This document shows positions 16,846 through 26,639 of a stretch of 64,000 nt of DNA, one piece after another. Origin of the DNA: Bacteroides sp. UBA1317 (GTDB lineage Bacteria; Bacteroidota; Bacteroidia; Bacteroidales; Bacteroidaceae); NCBI GenBank assembly GCA_002307035.1, contig DBTL01000001.1, forward strand, positions 1 through 64,000, read 5' to 3'. Below the pieces are notes generated by a model. That model was not told the DNA's origin and did not search any database. It saw only the letters and a list, made by a program, of their open reading frames with translations. Both the position numbers and the translations under genes were made by a program. The stretch's first letter is position 1. Every line of letters starts with the position of its first letter.

Positions 16846-17310
16846 TAATGGCAATTGGGGACATATTTCTGTTACCAAATTGATATAAAATATTTGAATG
16901 TAAGCACTCGTTATAATTTAGTTTGTATTATTTCAACGTTTGATATGCCTATAAAACAAGTGTTCATGTAAATGCGTCGTTTATTGGATAATACAAACTA
17001 TTAAGAGCATGATGCATGATGGATGTAACTGAATGAAATGAAGTATCTCTTGTTCCATATAGTATATATTTAGCTCACAAAGCTAATGAATTCAGCTCAA
17101 TTTATATTCTTTTGAGCTATAAAAAAGAATTATTTGAGCCGATTAAAGTCGATTGGTGCATCGAAGGTCTTAATTACTGGCACTTTTTGTCGATTACCGT
17201 ACCAACTCTAAGAATGCAACGCTTTCAAATGTATAGTCTTAAATCGAATTATATTTAGCGATAACAGTATTGATTATTTTTGTTACTTTTGTAGTACAAA
17301 GTTATTAGTG
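16846..17310. other. AT-rich intergenic region, no gene seen
   Basis: No plausible reading frame in 465 bases. TACTTTTG at 17285-17292 matches the -7 consensus and lies about 20 bases before the cupin gene; no clear -33 element precedes it. The repeated word TTGAGC/AGCTCA occurs several times between 17070 and 17140 without forming a long hairpin. Confidence 0.4.
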
Positions 17311-17685
17311 ATGCTTATAAATTGGTCATTATGGAAAATAAAAAAAAATATCCCTTTTCAAACGATCGATTGGGATTTAATTCCTAAAGTAGAATATGCA
17401 GGAGAAAATGGGACGGCAACATGGCAAACTCTTCAATTTGAAGGGTTAAGAGTGAGAATCGTTGAATATTCAAAAGGATATCTGGCCAATCATTGGTGCC
17501 GGAAAGGGCATATCTTGCATTGCTTAGAGGGGGAACTTGTGAGTGAACTAGAAAGTGGGGAGGAATTTATCCTAAGAAAGGGCATGACCTATATCGTCTC
17601 GGATGAATTAAGTTCGCACCGCTCGCATACCAAAGATGGGGTAAAGGTACTCATTGTTGATGGTGACTTTTTGAAGAAGAAATAA
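17311..17685 (+). CDS. DHCW-motif cupin-fold protein
   Basis: About 124 residues from the ATG at 17311 (GTG at 17308 is also open). The motif NHWCRKGHILHCLEGEL (about 60-76) and the downstream SHRSHT fit the small cupins known as DHCW-motif proteins; the first Asp is Asn here. The His/Cys residues could bind a metal. Function of the family is not known. Single gene. Confidence 0.75.
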   Translation: MLINWSLWKIKKNIPFQTIDWDLIPKVEYAGENGTATWQTLQFEGLRVRIVEYSKGYLANHWCRKGHILHCLEGELVSELESGEEFILRKGMTYIVSDELSSHRSHTKDGVKVLIVDGDFLKKK

Positions 17686-17746
17686 AAGTCGTTCATATCC
17701 CTAGTTAACGTGAGTTCGATGAAATTTTTAAAATAAAGTAAGCTGT

Positions 17747-17792
17747 CTATCAACTACTTTCTCTTGGTTGATAGAGCTGTTGTAAACAGCTC
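17747..17792 (+). promoter_or_regulatory. two adjoining inverted repeats between cupin and acetyltransferase genes
   Basis: CTATCAAC (17747-17754) pairs with GTTGATAG (17767-17774). Directly after it GAGCTGTT (17774-17781) pairs with AACAGCTC (17785-17792). The two perfect 8-bp hairpins share a base and end 25 bases before the next start codon. There is no T run, so an operator or leader structure is as likely as a terminator. Confidence 0.4.
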
Positions 17793-17817
17793 ATATTAAA
17801 AATACAACAAGATCCAT

Positions 17818-18849
17818 ATGGAAAAATTAAAATTAGTTCCCGTTCAAGATAGCGACATCCGGCAACTAGCCTGCTGGTTAAACAAAGAACACGTGTTGAA
17901 GTGGTATAGCGATGCCGATGAATGGCTAAATGAAATCAAAGAAAGAAAAGACAGCTTTAGCTTTCTCAACCATTTCATTGCACAAGAAGAAAACCACCCT
18001 ATTGGCTTTGGGCAATATTACGACTGCTTTGCCGCTAAGGAAGATTGGTACACTGTAAACCGGCCGCATGAATTATTCAGCATCGACTACTTTATCGGGG
18101 AAGAAGATTATCTGCGAAAAGGCTATGGCAAGCAAATAATCAGATTGCTGGTTGAACGCATAAAAACACAACACCCACATGCTAAAATCATAGTTCAGCC
18201 GGATAGTGACAACATAGCTTCTTGCAAAGCATTACTCGGTAACGGTTTTGTTTTTGCCCCGAAAGCTAACTATTATACTTTGGATGATATGCTAAAACAC
18301 TGCGGAACAAAAGTCATCAATACAGAGAGACTTACACTAAGACCCTTTCAGTACACAGACGATAACGATATGTTAGCCTACTGGATTAGCGATCCAAAAA
18401 TTCAGTCCTTGTACAGTGAACCGGTATACGTAACAAAAGAAGAAGTCAGAGAACTATTAGATAAATACATTAACTCATACAAGAACTCAGATTACTATCG
18501 TTGGGCAATTATTGAAAAGGAGTCCGGTATATGCATCGGACAGATTGCCATTTTTCTTGTCGACAATAAGAACCATTTTAGTGAGATAGAATATGCTTTA
18601 GGAAGCAAATTTCATCGCAAGGGTTATGCAACAGAAGCGATAAAGGCCATCCTGGATTTTTGTTTTAACCATGTCAATTTCCACAAAGTACAAGTCTGCC
18701 ACAAAGAAGGAAATATAGCTTCGCAGGGTGTTATAAGAAAATGTAATTTTGCGTATGAAGGAACTTTGCGTGATTTCTTTTATACAGATGGTAAATACGT
18801 TGACCGATTGTATTATTCAATGCTGAAAGAGGAGCATGAGAAGGATTAA
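17818..18849 (+). CDS. double GNAT N-acetyltransferase (two fused domains)
   Basis: The 343-residue protein contains two GNAT domains. Domain 1 (about 1-165) resembles aminoglycoside 6'-N-acetyltransferase-like enzymes: LACWLNKEHVLKWY, then the acetyl-CoA loop YLRKGYGKQIIRLLV and PDSDNIASCKALLGNGF. Domain 2 (about 170-343) is RimJ/RimL-like: TERLTLRPFQYTDD, FHRKGYATEAIKAIL, then GNIASQGVIRKCNF. Each has its own R/K-G-x-G/A-x acetyl-CoA loop. Substrates cannot be read from the sequence; an antibiotic, a ribosomal protein or a small amine are all possible. Confidence 0.85.
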   Translation: MEKLKLVPVQDSDIRQLACWLNKEHVLKWYSDADEWLNEIKERKDSFSFLNHFIAQEENHPIGFGQYYDCFAAKEDWYTVNRPHELFSIDYFIGEEDYLRKGYGKQIIRLLVERIKTQHPHAKIIVQPDSDNIASCKALLGNGFVFAPKANYYTLDDMLKHCGTKVINTERLTLRPFQYTDDNDMLAYWISDPKIQSLYSEPVYVTKEEVRELLDKYINSYKNSDYYRWAIIEKESGICIGQIAIFLVDNKNHFSEIEYALGSKFHRKGYATEAIKAILDFCFNHVNFHKVQVCHKEGNIASQGVIRKCNFAYEGTLRDFFYTDGKYVDRLYYSMLKEEHEKD

Positions 18850-18898
18850 TTTAAATCAGAGCAAACGGGAAGCGTTGGAACTTTTAATACGTTAGACT

Positions 18899-19894
18899 AT
18901 GGAATTGAATGATAAAATCATAATATATAAGGCAAGTGATGGTCAGACTGCTATCGATGTCAAGCTGGAAAACGAAACAGTGTGGCTTTCGCAGTCGCAA
19001 ATGGCAGAATTGTTTTCTACTGATAGAACTGTTATTGTTCGCCATATAAATAATATTTATAAAACAGGTGAACTTGATGCGATTTCAACTTGTGCAAAAA
19101 ATGCACAGGTTCGATATGAAGGCAAACGCAAGGTAACACGTAGCATCCCATTTTATAATCTTGATATGATAATATCAGTGGGTTATCGTGTAAACTCTAA
19201 AAATGCAACAACCTTTCGTCGTTGGGCAACTACTGTTTTAAAAGAATACCTTGTAAAAGGGTATGCCATAAACAATAACATTGTCTCTAAGAGATATGAC
19301 GAATTATGCCAACTAGTACAGATATTAGGGCGAACAGTCAACGTTCAACCATCATTAAGTTCTGACGACAGTCAGCAACTCATCAATGTGGTAACTGATT
19401 ATACCTATGCTCTTGACACGTTAGACCGCTACGACTATCAGCAACTGCAAGTGGAGCAGACCACACCCGAAGAAAAGTTTCATGCCACCTACGAAAATGC
19501 AATGGAAGCTATTAACCGGCTGAAAGAAAAATTTGGTGCAAGCCAATGGTTTGGCAACGAAAAGGATCATTCATTCAAGAGTTCTATCGGGCAAATATAT
19601 CAAACATTTGAAGGAGTGGAACTTTATCCTTCAATAGAGGAAAAAGCAGCAATGTTACTCTATTTAGTTACCAAAAATCATTCCTTCAGTGATGGAAACA
19701 AACGTATAGCAGCTACGTTATTCCTATGGTTCATGCAGAACAACGGAATACTTTACAGCCCTGATGGGCGCAAACGCATTAGCGACGGAGCACTAGTTGC
19801 CCTGACTCTGATGATTGCTGAAAGTCGTACTGAGGAGAAAGACACCATGGCAAAAGTGGTGGTAAACCTGATAAACAATAAGAACCATGACTAA
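18899..19894 (+). CDS. RhuM family protein with C-terminal Fic/Doc domain
   Basis: The 331-residue protein starts with the RhuM domain (about 1-130; NETVWLSQSQMAELFSTDRT and a conserved KVTRSIPFYNLDMIISVGYR). It ends with a Fic/Doc domain carrying HSFSDGNKRIAATLFLWFM (about 258-276). That is the H-x-F-x-D-G-N-K-R form of the Fic motif, with Ser where Pro is usual. Fic/Doc enzymes transfer AMP or phosphate to target proteins. RhuM proteins occur widely in accessory islands. No antitoxin is visible beside it. Confidence 0.85.
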   Translation: MELNDKIIIYKASDGQTAIDVKLENETVWLSQSQMAELFSTDRTVIVRHINNIYKTGELDAISTCAKNAQVRYEGKRKVTRSIPFYNLDMIISVGYRVNSKNATTFRRWATTVLKEYLVKGYAINNNIVSKRYDELCQLVQILGRTVNVQPSLSSDDSQQLINVVTDYTYALDTLDRYDYQQLQVEQTTPEEKFHATYENAMEAINRLKEKFGASQWFGNEKDHSFKSSIGQIYQTFEGVELYPSIEEKAAMLLYLVTKNHSFSDGNKRIAATLFLWFMQNNGILYSPDGRKRISDGALVALTLMIAESRTEEKDTMAKVVVNLINNKNHD

Positions 19895-19914
19895 ATATAC
19901 ATTCGAAATTATTC

Positions 19915-20245
19915 ATGATAAAAAAGATCATACATTACATTACTTTTATTTTTTGTTTTAGTTGTTAATGCTGCTTCACAAAATAGAGGTAAAGACTCAT
20001 TAGCAGTGAAAGAGTATTCTTTTCTTCTAATCGACTCTCCTGTCAAGCTCTTTACCATGCGTCAGGCCAACGAAAACTGTGAATTCATCAGGCTTGGCAT
20101 TAACCAATCAGTAGACTATGACAAGTACTACCTTTACTCCCTGATAACCCATTCTACAGCTATTGAGGGCTCTACGCTCACCGAAATGGAAACGCAGCTT
20201 TTGTTTGATGAGGGTGTCACAGCCTTTTTATACTTTACAATTTAA
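19915..20245 (+). pseudogene. chimeric remnant: signal-peptide fragment joined to the N-terminal part of a Fic protein
   Basis: From about 20054 the frame encodes MRQANENCEFIRLGINQSVD, then YYLYSLITHSTAIEGSTLTE and METQLLFDEGVTA. This is the start of a Bacteroidales Fic protein including the inhibitory motif S-T-A-I-E-G. The protein then stops; the catalytic HxFxxGNGR part is absent. Upstream, the same frame reads a signal-peptide-like TLLLFFVLVVNAASQ that is one base out of frame with the ATG at 19915. Two broken genes seem to have been joined. The 3' end overlaps the convergent gene by 11 bases. Confidence 0.6.
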
Positions 20246-21230
20246 TTTCAGTCGGCGTGGAATAATATAGCGGAACCCAATAATATTTTTCCCTTTTATC
20301 AATGTAACCTAATCCCGGCCACGGCAAATGAGAAGACATAACTAGTCGTTTGTTGATATAACAATCTTCCAAGATCTGCATTCTTGTCTTAATGCCTTGT
20401 TCAAAATCAATATCAAATTCTATACCCCATTCAGGATTGGTAATCAGTAAAGGTGAATGAAATGTATCTACTATATTCTTGATTGATTTTCCTTCGGATG
20501 AAATAGTAAAAATAGTGTGGCCTGGTGTATGGCCTTCTGCCAACTCTGTATTTATGAAAGAGAACAAAGTATCTCCAGGGGTAAATACATTCAGTTTTTC
20601 TTTTATAATATTTAAAATTTTCTTAGGAAATGCGATGGTTCCTTTTTTCTGTTCGTCAGTCAGTTTGCTTTTTGAAAAATCAGGATTTTCAGACATCCAA
20701 AATTCGTATTCTGCTTTTGCTATATGATATTGCGCATTAGGATATACAATTGTATTGCTTTTGGTAATAAGTCCACCAATATGGTCTCGATGAGCATGGG
20801 TAATCAAAATGTCAGTGATACTATTCGCATTGATCCCTGCATTTTGTAAATTTTCAAGTAGCCAACCTTGACTTTCACCAAAATGATTGCCCATTCCAGA
20901 GTCTATCAATATGGTTTTGTTGTTTATCTTGATAACCATAATATTAATGGCTAAGTCAATCCCTTTACTTCCAAGATATAGTCTCTCCAATTCTGTAGTG
21001 AAGGTGGTAGAATTAATTTGGGGCGCGAAGATGGGTTGCGGATTTTCCAATAACATATGTCCATCTGAGAAAATGTAAAGTTCAAATTTATCCCCATTAA
21101 TCTTAACGTAGCCACAATTTGGCTGTTTCTTATTTATCTCGGCCGGTGGAAGGGTATTACTCATCAAAGTCGGAATTGCTAAAGCACCGCTTAACAAAGC
21201 ACCTAATTTTATGGCAGTTCTCCGTTTCAT
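20235..21230 (-). CDS. secreted MBL-fold metallo-hydrolase
   Basis: The start is set at 21230 (331 residues, MKRRTAIKLGALLSGALAIP). The longer frame to 21275 would include the promoter. An N-terminal export signal with a twin-arginine-like RRTAIKL is followed by an MBL domain with THAHRDHIGG (the HxHxDH zinc site), an EGHTPGHT histidine and a late SSHLPWPG histidine. Family members include lactonases and related hydrolases; the substrate is unknown. Single gene. Confidence 0.85.
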   Translation of the reverse strand: MKRRTAIKLGALLSGALAIPTLMSNTLPPAEINKKQPNCGYVKINGDKFELYIFSDGHMLLENPQPIFAPQINSTTFTTELERLYLGSKGIDLAINIMVIKINNKTILIDSGMGNHFGESQGWLLENLQNAGINANSITDILITHAHRDHIGGLITKSNTIVYPNAQYHIAKAEYEFWMSENPDFSKSKLTDEQKKGTIAFPKKILNIIKEKLNVFTPGDTLFSFINTELAEGHTPGHTIFTISSEGKSIKNIVDTFHSPLLITNPEWGIEFDIDFEQGIKTRMQILEDCYINKRLVMSSHLPWPGLGYIDKREKYYWVPLYYSTPTEIKL

Positions 21231-21241
21231 ATTTTTTCCTG

Positions 21242-21271
21242 CAAAGTTAGTTATTAATATTCTTTTGTCAA
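21242..21271 (-). promoter_or_regulatory. promoter of the MBL hydrolase gene
   Basis: On the minus strand TTG (21269-21271), a 19-base spacer and TAACTTTG (21242-21249) match the Bacteroidales -33/-7 elements. This places transcription start just before the ATG at 21230 and supports that start codon. Confidence 0.65.
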
Positions 21272-21275
21272 GCAT

Positions 21276-21936
21276 CTACTTTATTGTATTCTACAGCAAG
21301 TGCTGAACTATTTGGCCGGTTGAAGCCATTTATTCTTTCAATCGTATCATTAACTTTTTTTTCGGAATCAAAGCTTTATAGCGATATGAAAAATGAAAGT
21401 TATATGGTATCTAGTCAGTATGAAAGATTAGAAGAACTTATTTAAATGTTTATTTAATTGTCATAATGACACTATATTAATCATTATAATATATCATGAT
21501 GATCTATATTCTCTGCTTTTATTTTTATTTATGTAATATAAATGCTGTATTATTATAAATAATGAAACTAAAAACGCCTATTATTGGTATATTTGTTTTT
21601 TATTTGATTAATATCAAAATAACACAATAATATCTTATTATCATTTCTAATTGAAAGTATTAGGCCCTTATTTTTTGAAAAATATAACATAAAAAAGAAA
21701 GTTTTAAACCAAAAGTTTGAAATCATAATAAATATGGAAACAAACTATAATTTTGCATTTATTATAAACTAAAAACAAGTTATAAACGAAGAAAACAAGA
21801 GTGCTTTTGATTATAACTTAAACTATTCGCCTTACACTTATCTTTTATTTTTAGCGCAAATTATAGGGATAGGTGCCTTTAATGGTTTTTCTGTTCACAA
21901 GTGAAAATCCAGTATAAACCCAAAATTTAAGAGAGA
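21276..21936. other. AT-rich leader region of the first SusC/SusD operon
   Basis: No gene is recognisable in 661 bases. TAATTTTG at 21749-21756 fits the -7 consensus on the plus strand and lies about 180 bases before the SusC start; the nearest upstream TTTG is too far for a standard -33 site. A long untranslated leader is usual for SusC operons. Confidence 0.4.
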
Positions 21937-24900
21937 ATGAAGAAAATTATGTTGTTGATGGCTTGCCTGTTTATTATGGTGAGTCTGGCAATGGCCCAAT
22001 CGAGAGTAACAGGTGTGGTTATCGGTGCCGATGATAACGAACCTATTACCGGAGCCTCGGTCTTAGTAAAAGGTACCAAAGTAGGTACCATAACTGATGT
22101 GGATGGAAAGTTTAGTCTGATGTCGGTACCGACTTCGGCTAAAACGTTAGTGATATCCTTTATAGGAATGCGAAGTGTGGAAGTACCGATTAAAGCAAAT
22201 TTGAAAATCGTTCTGGAGGCTGACGCTAAAGTGCTCGACGAAGTGATGGTTGTAGCCTATGGAACAGTGAAGAAATCAGCTTTTACGGGATCTGCTACGG
22301 TGCTGAACGGGGATAAATTGAAAACGCCTACGGCATCCTTTGATAAAGGACTGTCAGGACAAATAGCGGGTGTTCAGGTTGTTTCTAAATCAGGTCAACC
22401 CGGATCGGGTACTTCTTTCCGTATTCGTGGTGCAGGCTCGTTATCGGCATCTAACGAGCCACTCATCGTGATTGACGGAGTAGCTACTACTAATGAGGAA
22501 TATTCAAAAGTAGCAGATAATGCAGATTCAAGCAGTAACTTGTTGGCATCATTAAATCCTACTGATATTGAGTCTATCACGGTGTTGAAGGATGCAGCAG
22601 CAGCGGCTCTTTATGGATCGCGTGCTGCCAATGGTGTGGTTGTGATTACAACGAAAACCGGTAAGGCAGGCAAAACAAAGGTGACTTTGGACATGAAATA
22701 TACCAGAACGTCAATGGCCGGTAAATATGATATGATGAGTTCGAGTCAGTACTACAAGCATTTGTTTACCGGATATATGAATGCCGGTAAAGACTATCTT
22801 ACTGCTAATTCATTGACTCAGGGACAAATAACTCATAACCCGTACAATGTTGATTATCCGTTGGACGCAAGCGGCAATGTGGTTGACGGAGCAAAAATTG
22901 TAGTAGATACCGACTGGCAGAAGGAAACGTTTAAACCGGCCGGAACGGTAGACTATACGGCAAGTATTAGTGGTGGTACGGAAAAAAGTACCCATTTCTT
23001 TTCTTTAGGTTATTTGGATCAGGACGGTCTTTCTCCTAATTCCAGCTACAAGCGTTATTCAGGGAAAGCCAATATACAAACCCAGGCCAACAGTTGGTTG
23101 AAAGTAGGGTTAAACAGTACTTTTGCTTACTCTATTCAAAATACAACGGTTGCAGGTTCGGCAGGTGCCAGTCCTATGATGAATTCCATTCAGTTTCCAA
23201 ACGCCGTACCGGTATATGAGGTTGACTCGGACGGAGAGTACATTCTTGATGCAGATGGCAACAGGCAATTCAATTATACCAACCCTGTAAGTAAAGACTT
23301 TAACCCGGTGGCAACTTCATATGATGATGTGCATCGCTCGAAGATTTATCGCTTCATGGCTTCTGCTTTTGCCGAACTCAAGTTATATGACGGGCTTACA
23401 TTTAAAACAGTCTTTTCACCTGATTTTATCTACGAAGCCGAACACCGTTACTGGAACAAAGAACATGGTAATGGAGTGGCTTACAATGGTCGCCTGGATA
23501 AATATCAGACAACTGACTTGATGTATACTTCAACCAATACGCTGAATTACACCCAATCATTTGCCGATGTGCATCACTTAAATGTGATGGCCGGTATGGA
23601 GTATTGGAAGAGCAACTATGAATACCTTTATGCCGGTGGTCAGGATCTTCTGGGTGATATGCAGGAACTGGCTGCTGCCAGCGACTTTTTCTCTTCCAAT
23701 TCAGAGACCACAAAGGAGGTGTTGATTTCTTATTTTGGCCGTGCAGAATATTCGTACGCAGATAAATACAATGCATCGTTCAGCTTGAGAACGGATGGCT
23801 CGTCTGTATTTGGTGATGATACGAAATGGGGAACTTTCTGGAGTGCAGGTTTGTCATGGAGATTGAAACAAGAAAATTTCTTGAAAGACGTTAGTTGGCT
23901 TGATCAGTTGAAAGTTCGTTTGAGTTACGGTACTTCAGGAAACAAAGCGGGCATTGATCGTTATGCCTCCAAAGGTTTGTGGACTGTAGATGCCGGTTAC
24001 AAATACAACGGTAGCAGTGGTTCCATTTTGACTCAATTGGCGAATGCAAATCTGTCATGGGAATCACAAAAGATGTTCAACTTTGGTGTTGATTTTGGAT
24101 TCCTTGATCGCTTTTATGGTTCTGTGGATTATTTCAAAAAGACTTCTGACGGGCTTCTTTATGATTATCCGTTGTCAATAGAAAATGGTTTATCTTCTGT
24201 AACCATGAATGCTGCCAAAACAGAGAACTCCGGTTTTGAGTTTGTCTTGGGAGCCAATATCTTAAAACAGGGTCCTGTGAAATGGAATGTGGAATTGAAT
24301 GCTTCGATTATCAAAGATAAAATAAAAGATTTGTATGGAGATGATGATGTTGAACAAACAGATTATTCTAAGATATGGTCGGTTGGAGGAAGTCAGTATG
24401 AATTCTGGATGCCTACCTGGGCAGGTGTGGATTCATCTGACGGAAGTCCGCTTTGGTATACGGTAGATTCTGACGGAAATCGTACAACTACTTCAAGTTA
24501 TTCTGAAGCAACATACGAGCGCCAGGGGCGTTCTACTCCTACCGTTTATGGTGGCTTGAGCAGTAATGTATCCTATAAAAATTTCGATCTGAGTGTTCAC
24601 TTCAGTTATGCTTTGGGTGGCAAGGTGTATGATGGCATTTATGCTACTATCATGCACGATGGTACTACTTCGGGCGTAAACTTACACAAGGACGCGTTGA
24701 ATGCGTGGACTACAGCAGGACAGGTTACGAATGTTCCTAAATATTCGATTAATAATGCCAATAGCTCTAGCAGCTTGTCAAGCCGCTACCTGTTTGATGC
24801 GACTAACGTTCGACTAAAGAATGTTACTCTGAGCTATACGTTACCAACTAATTTAGGCCATTTCTCAAAAATAGTGAATGGGTGTAAAGTGTTTGCCAGT

Positions 24901-25041
24901 GCCGATAATGTATTTACATTGTTTAAAGATGACTGGAAGGGATACGACGATATTGATATCTTTGGGGTACAGGGTTACAGTAAATATCCGGCTGCTGCAA
25001 CAGGCCGTTCTTGTACGTTTGGCGTAAATTTCACATTCTAA
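21937..25041 (+). CDS. SusC-like TonB-linked outer membrane transporter (locus 1)
   Basis: The 1034-residue protein has a signal peptide (about 1-20, ending AMAQ) and a carboxypeptidase-D-like domain (about 23-100, PITGASVLVKGTKVGTITDV). A plug domain follows (DEVMVVAYG at about 101, then GQIAGVQVVSK, FRIRGAGSL and PLIVIDG) and a beta-barrel ending FGVNFTF. There is no N-terminal secretin-like signalling domain, so it is not an anti-sigma-linked type. With the SusD protein 17 bases downstream it should import a bulky ligand. The peptidases encoded next suggest peptides or glycopeptides. Confidence 0.95.
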   Translation: MKKIMLLMACLFIMVSLAMAQSRVTGVVIGADDNEPITGASVLVKGTKVGTITDVDGKFSLMSVPTSAKTLVISFIGMRSVEVPIKANLKIVLEADAKVLDEVMVVAYGTVKKSAFTGSATVLNGDKLKTPTASFDKGLSGQIAGVQVVSKSGQPGSGTSFRIRGAGSLSASNEPLIVIDGVATTNEEYSKVADNADSSSNLLASLNPTDIESITVLKDAAAAALYGSRAANGVVVITTKTGKAGKTKVTLDMKYTRTSMAGKYDMMSSSQYYKHLFTGYMNAGKDYLTANSLTQGQITHNPYNVDYPLDASGNVVDGAKIVVDTDWQKETFKPAGTVDYTASISGGTEKSTHFFSLGYLDQDGLSPNSSYKRYSGKANIQTQANSWLKVGLNSTFAYSIQNTTVAGSAGASPMMNSIQFPNAVPVYEVDSDGEYILDADGNRQFNYTNPVSKDFNPVATSYDDVHRSKIYRFMASAFAELKLYDGLTFKTVFSPDFIYEAEHRYWNKEHGNGVAYNGRLDKYQTTDLMYTSTNTLNYTQSFADVHHLNVMAGMEYWKSNYEYLYAGGQDLLGDMQELAAASDFFSSNSETTKEVLISYFGRAEYSYADKYNASFSLRTDGSSVFGDDTKWGTFWSAGLSWRLKQENFLKDVSWLDQLKVRLSYGTSGNKAGIDRYASKGLWTVDAGYKYNGSSGSILTQLANANLSWESQKMFNFGVDFGFLDRFYGSVDYFKKTSDGLLYDYPLSIENGLSSVTMNAAKTENSGFEFVLGANILKQGPVKWNVELNASIIKDKIKDLYGDDDVEQTDYSKIWSVGGSQYEFWMPTWAGVDSSDGSPLWYTVDSDGNRTTTSSYSEATYERQGRSTPTVYGGLSSNVSYKNFDLSVHFSYALGGKVYDGIYATIMHDGTTSGVNLHKDALNAWTTAGQVTNVPKYSINNANSSSSLSSRYLFDATNVRLKNVTLSYTLPTNLGHFSKIVNGCKVFASADNVFTLFKDDWKGYDDIDIFGVQGYSKYPAAATGRSCTFGVNFTF

Positions 25042-25058
25042 TCTAAAAGAGCAATATA

Positions 25059-26627
25059 ATGAAAACGAAATATCTAATTTTGGCAGCGGTAACAGCTGTT
25101 TTAGGAGCTTGTTCAAGTGATGACCTGAGCCAAGATCCGACAACGTCTCTTTCAAACGAGACGGCCATTGAATCTTACGAAGCGGCTAATACGGTACTGA
25201 TGGGAGCTTATGATCAGACTGGATATTATACTTACCTGACAATCGGACAAATAGGTTTGGATGTTATGGGAAATGATGAGATGATTTCGAGTGGTGAATA
25301 TGGCTTCTCCACATACAAGTGGAACATGTACTCTTATAATTATGTGCAATATCCGAAGATTGTTGACGGATGGTGGAGTGCTTATGCTCCTTATTTATGG
25401 GCTCGCGCGTATCGTGCTATTACTGCTTGTAATTTGCTTATTAATAACGAATTACCAAGTGGCTGTGAAGATATCGTAGCGCAAGCTCATGGAATCCGTG
25501 CATGGAATTTCATGAATCTTTATCACTTATTTTGTCCGGCTTATAATAATGCTACTGATGGGGGTGATAGTGGTAAGGGATTATTCCTTCGCCTGACACA
25601 AGCTTCAGCAGATGCAACTGAGGATGTTCCCCGTTCGGACCTGAAGACTTCTTTGGCGCAAATCATAAGTGACTTTGAATACCTTTATGAGAATGGTACT
25701 GCGACGAGCAATTATTATCTGAATCAGAAGAGTGCGGCGTTGTTCTTGGCTCGTATCTATCTTGAAATGAGCGATTATACCAATGCGTCCAGATATGCTA
25801 AGATTGCGGCAAGCAGCACCTTTGACGGTAGTAATTTGATGAGTGTTGCCGAATATCAAAGTGGCTTCATGACAGCTAATACGGAATGGTTATGGGGGTT
25901 TGAGTTTGACTCTGAGTCCACCAATATTTATGCATCAATTCCGTCATTTTATCATGCGGCTACAGCAATGAGTTCCAGTGCCACCTTTGGTACGGCTGCT
26001 TATGGAACGCAAGTACCCGGATCATCGGTTTCTGATCGTACAACTTATCTTGCTACCAATGGTACGGACTACAAAACAGGTTACAGTACTGTGAGATTTA
26101 GCAAATCATTCGTGGATATCTTTGCGAAAGATGCCAATGATATCTTCACCGATTGTCGTGCTTTGTTTCCATTTTACATTGCGTCAACCGACGGTTATTT
26201 CACTGCCAAGTTTAATAACAAAAGCTCGTTGGGTATAGCTGATTATCCAATGGCACGTATTGCCGAGGCTTATCTGATAGAGGCTGAAGCGGAATACATG
26301 TTGGGAGATTCGGACACTGCATTGGATGTTTTGAATGCATTGCAGACGCAACGTAATGGCTCGGTCTCAACAAGTATTGACATTGATGAGATATGGAAGG
26401 AACGCCGTCGTGAACTTTATGGTGAAGGGTTTGCTCTGACAGATTTGAAGCGTTTGCAAAAACCCCTTGAGCGTGTTGGTGAAGATCAATGGAGTTCTGT
26501 ATTGACGTTGCCTGCAAACAGCCCGCGCATGATGTATCCTATTCCTGATGATGAATTGCTTTATAATCCTTATTATAAAGATGACGCTAACTATAATAGT
26601 GGACAAAATGACTATTGGGCTAAATAA
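25059..26627 (+). CDS. SusD/RagB-like nutrient-binding lipoprotein (locus 1)
   Basis: The 522-residue protein starts with a lipoprotein signal (AVTAVLGACSSDDLSQDP, Cys at about 18) followed by acidic residues that favour surface export. The TPR-like SusD fold is seen in ARAYRAITACNLLINNE, GIRAWNFMNLYHLF and the C-terminal WKERRRELYGEGFALTDLKR. It caps the SusC barrel and captures the ligand. Operon with SusC upstream and a peptidase 12 bases downstream. Confidence 0.95.
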   Translation: MKTKYLILAAVTAVLGACSSDDLSQDPTTSLSNETAIESYEAANTVLMGAYDQTGYYTYLTIGQIGLDVMGNDEMISSGEYGFSTYKWNMYSYNYVQYPKIVDGWWSAYAPYLWARAYRAITACNLLINNELPSGCEDIVAQAHGIRAWNFMNLYHLFCPAYNNATDGGDSGKGLFLRLTQASADATEDVPRSDLKTSLAQIISDFEYLYENGTATSNYYLNQKSAALFLARIYLEMSDYTNASRYAKIAASSTFDGSNLMSVAEYQSGFMTANTEWLWGFEFDSESTNIYASIPSFYHAATAMSSSATFGTAAYGTQVPGSSVSDRTTYLATNGTDYKTGYSTVRFSKSFVDIFAKDANDIFTDCRALFPFYIASTDGYFTAKFNNKSSLGIADYPMARIAEAYLIEAEAEYMLGDSDTALDVLNALQTQRNGSVSTSIDIDEIWKERRRELYGEGFALTDLKRLQKPLERVGEDQWSSVLTLPANSPRMMYPIPDDELLYNPYYKDDANYNSGQNDYWAK

Positions 26628-26639
26628 AAAATAGCAATT

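Noticed and set aside
17747..17792. Ordinary rho-independent terminator of the cupin gene
   Set aside because: There is no T run after either hairpin and they lie very close to the next start codon, so I left the role open.
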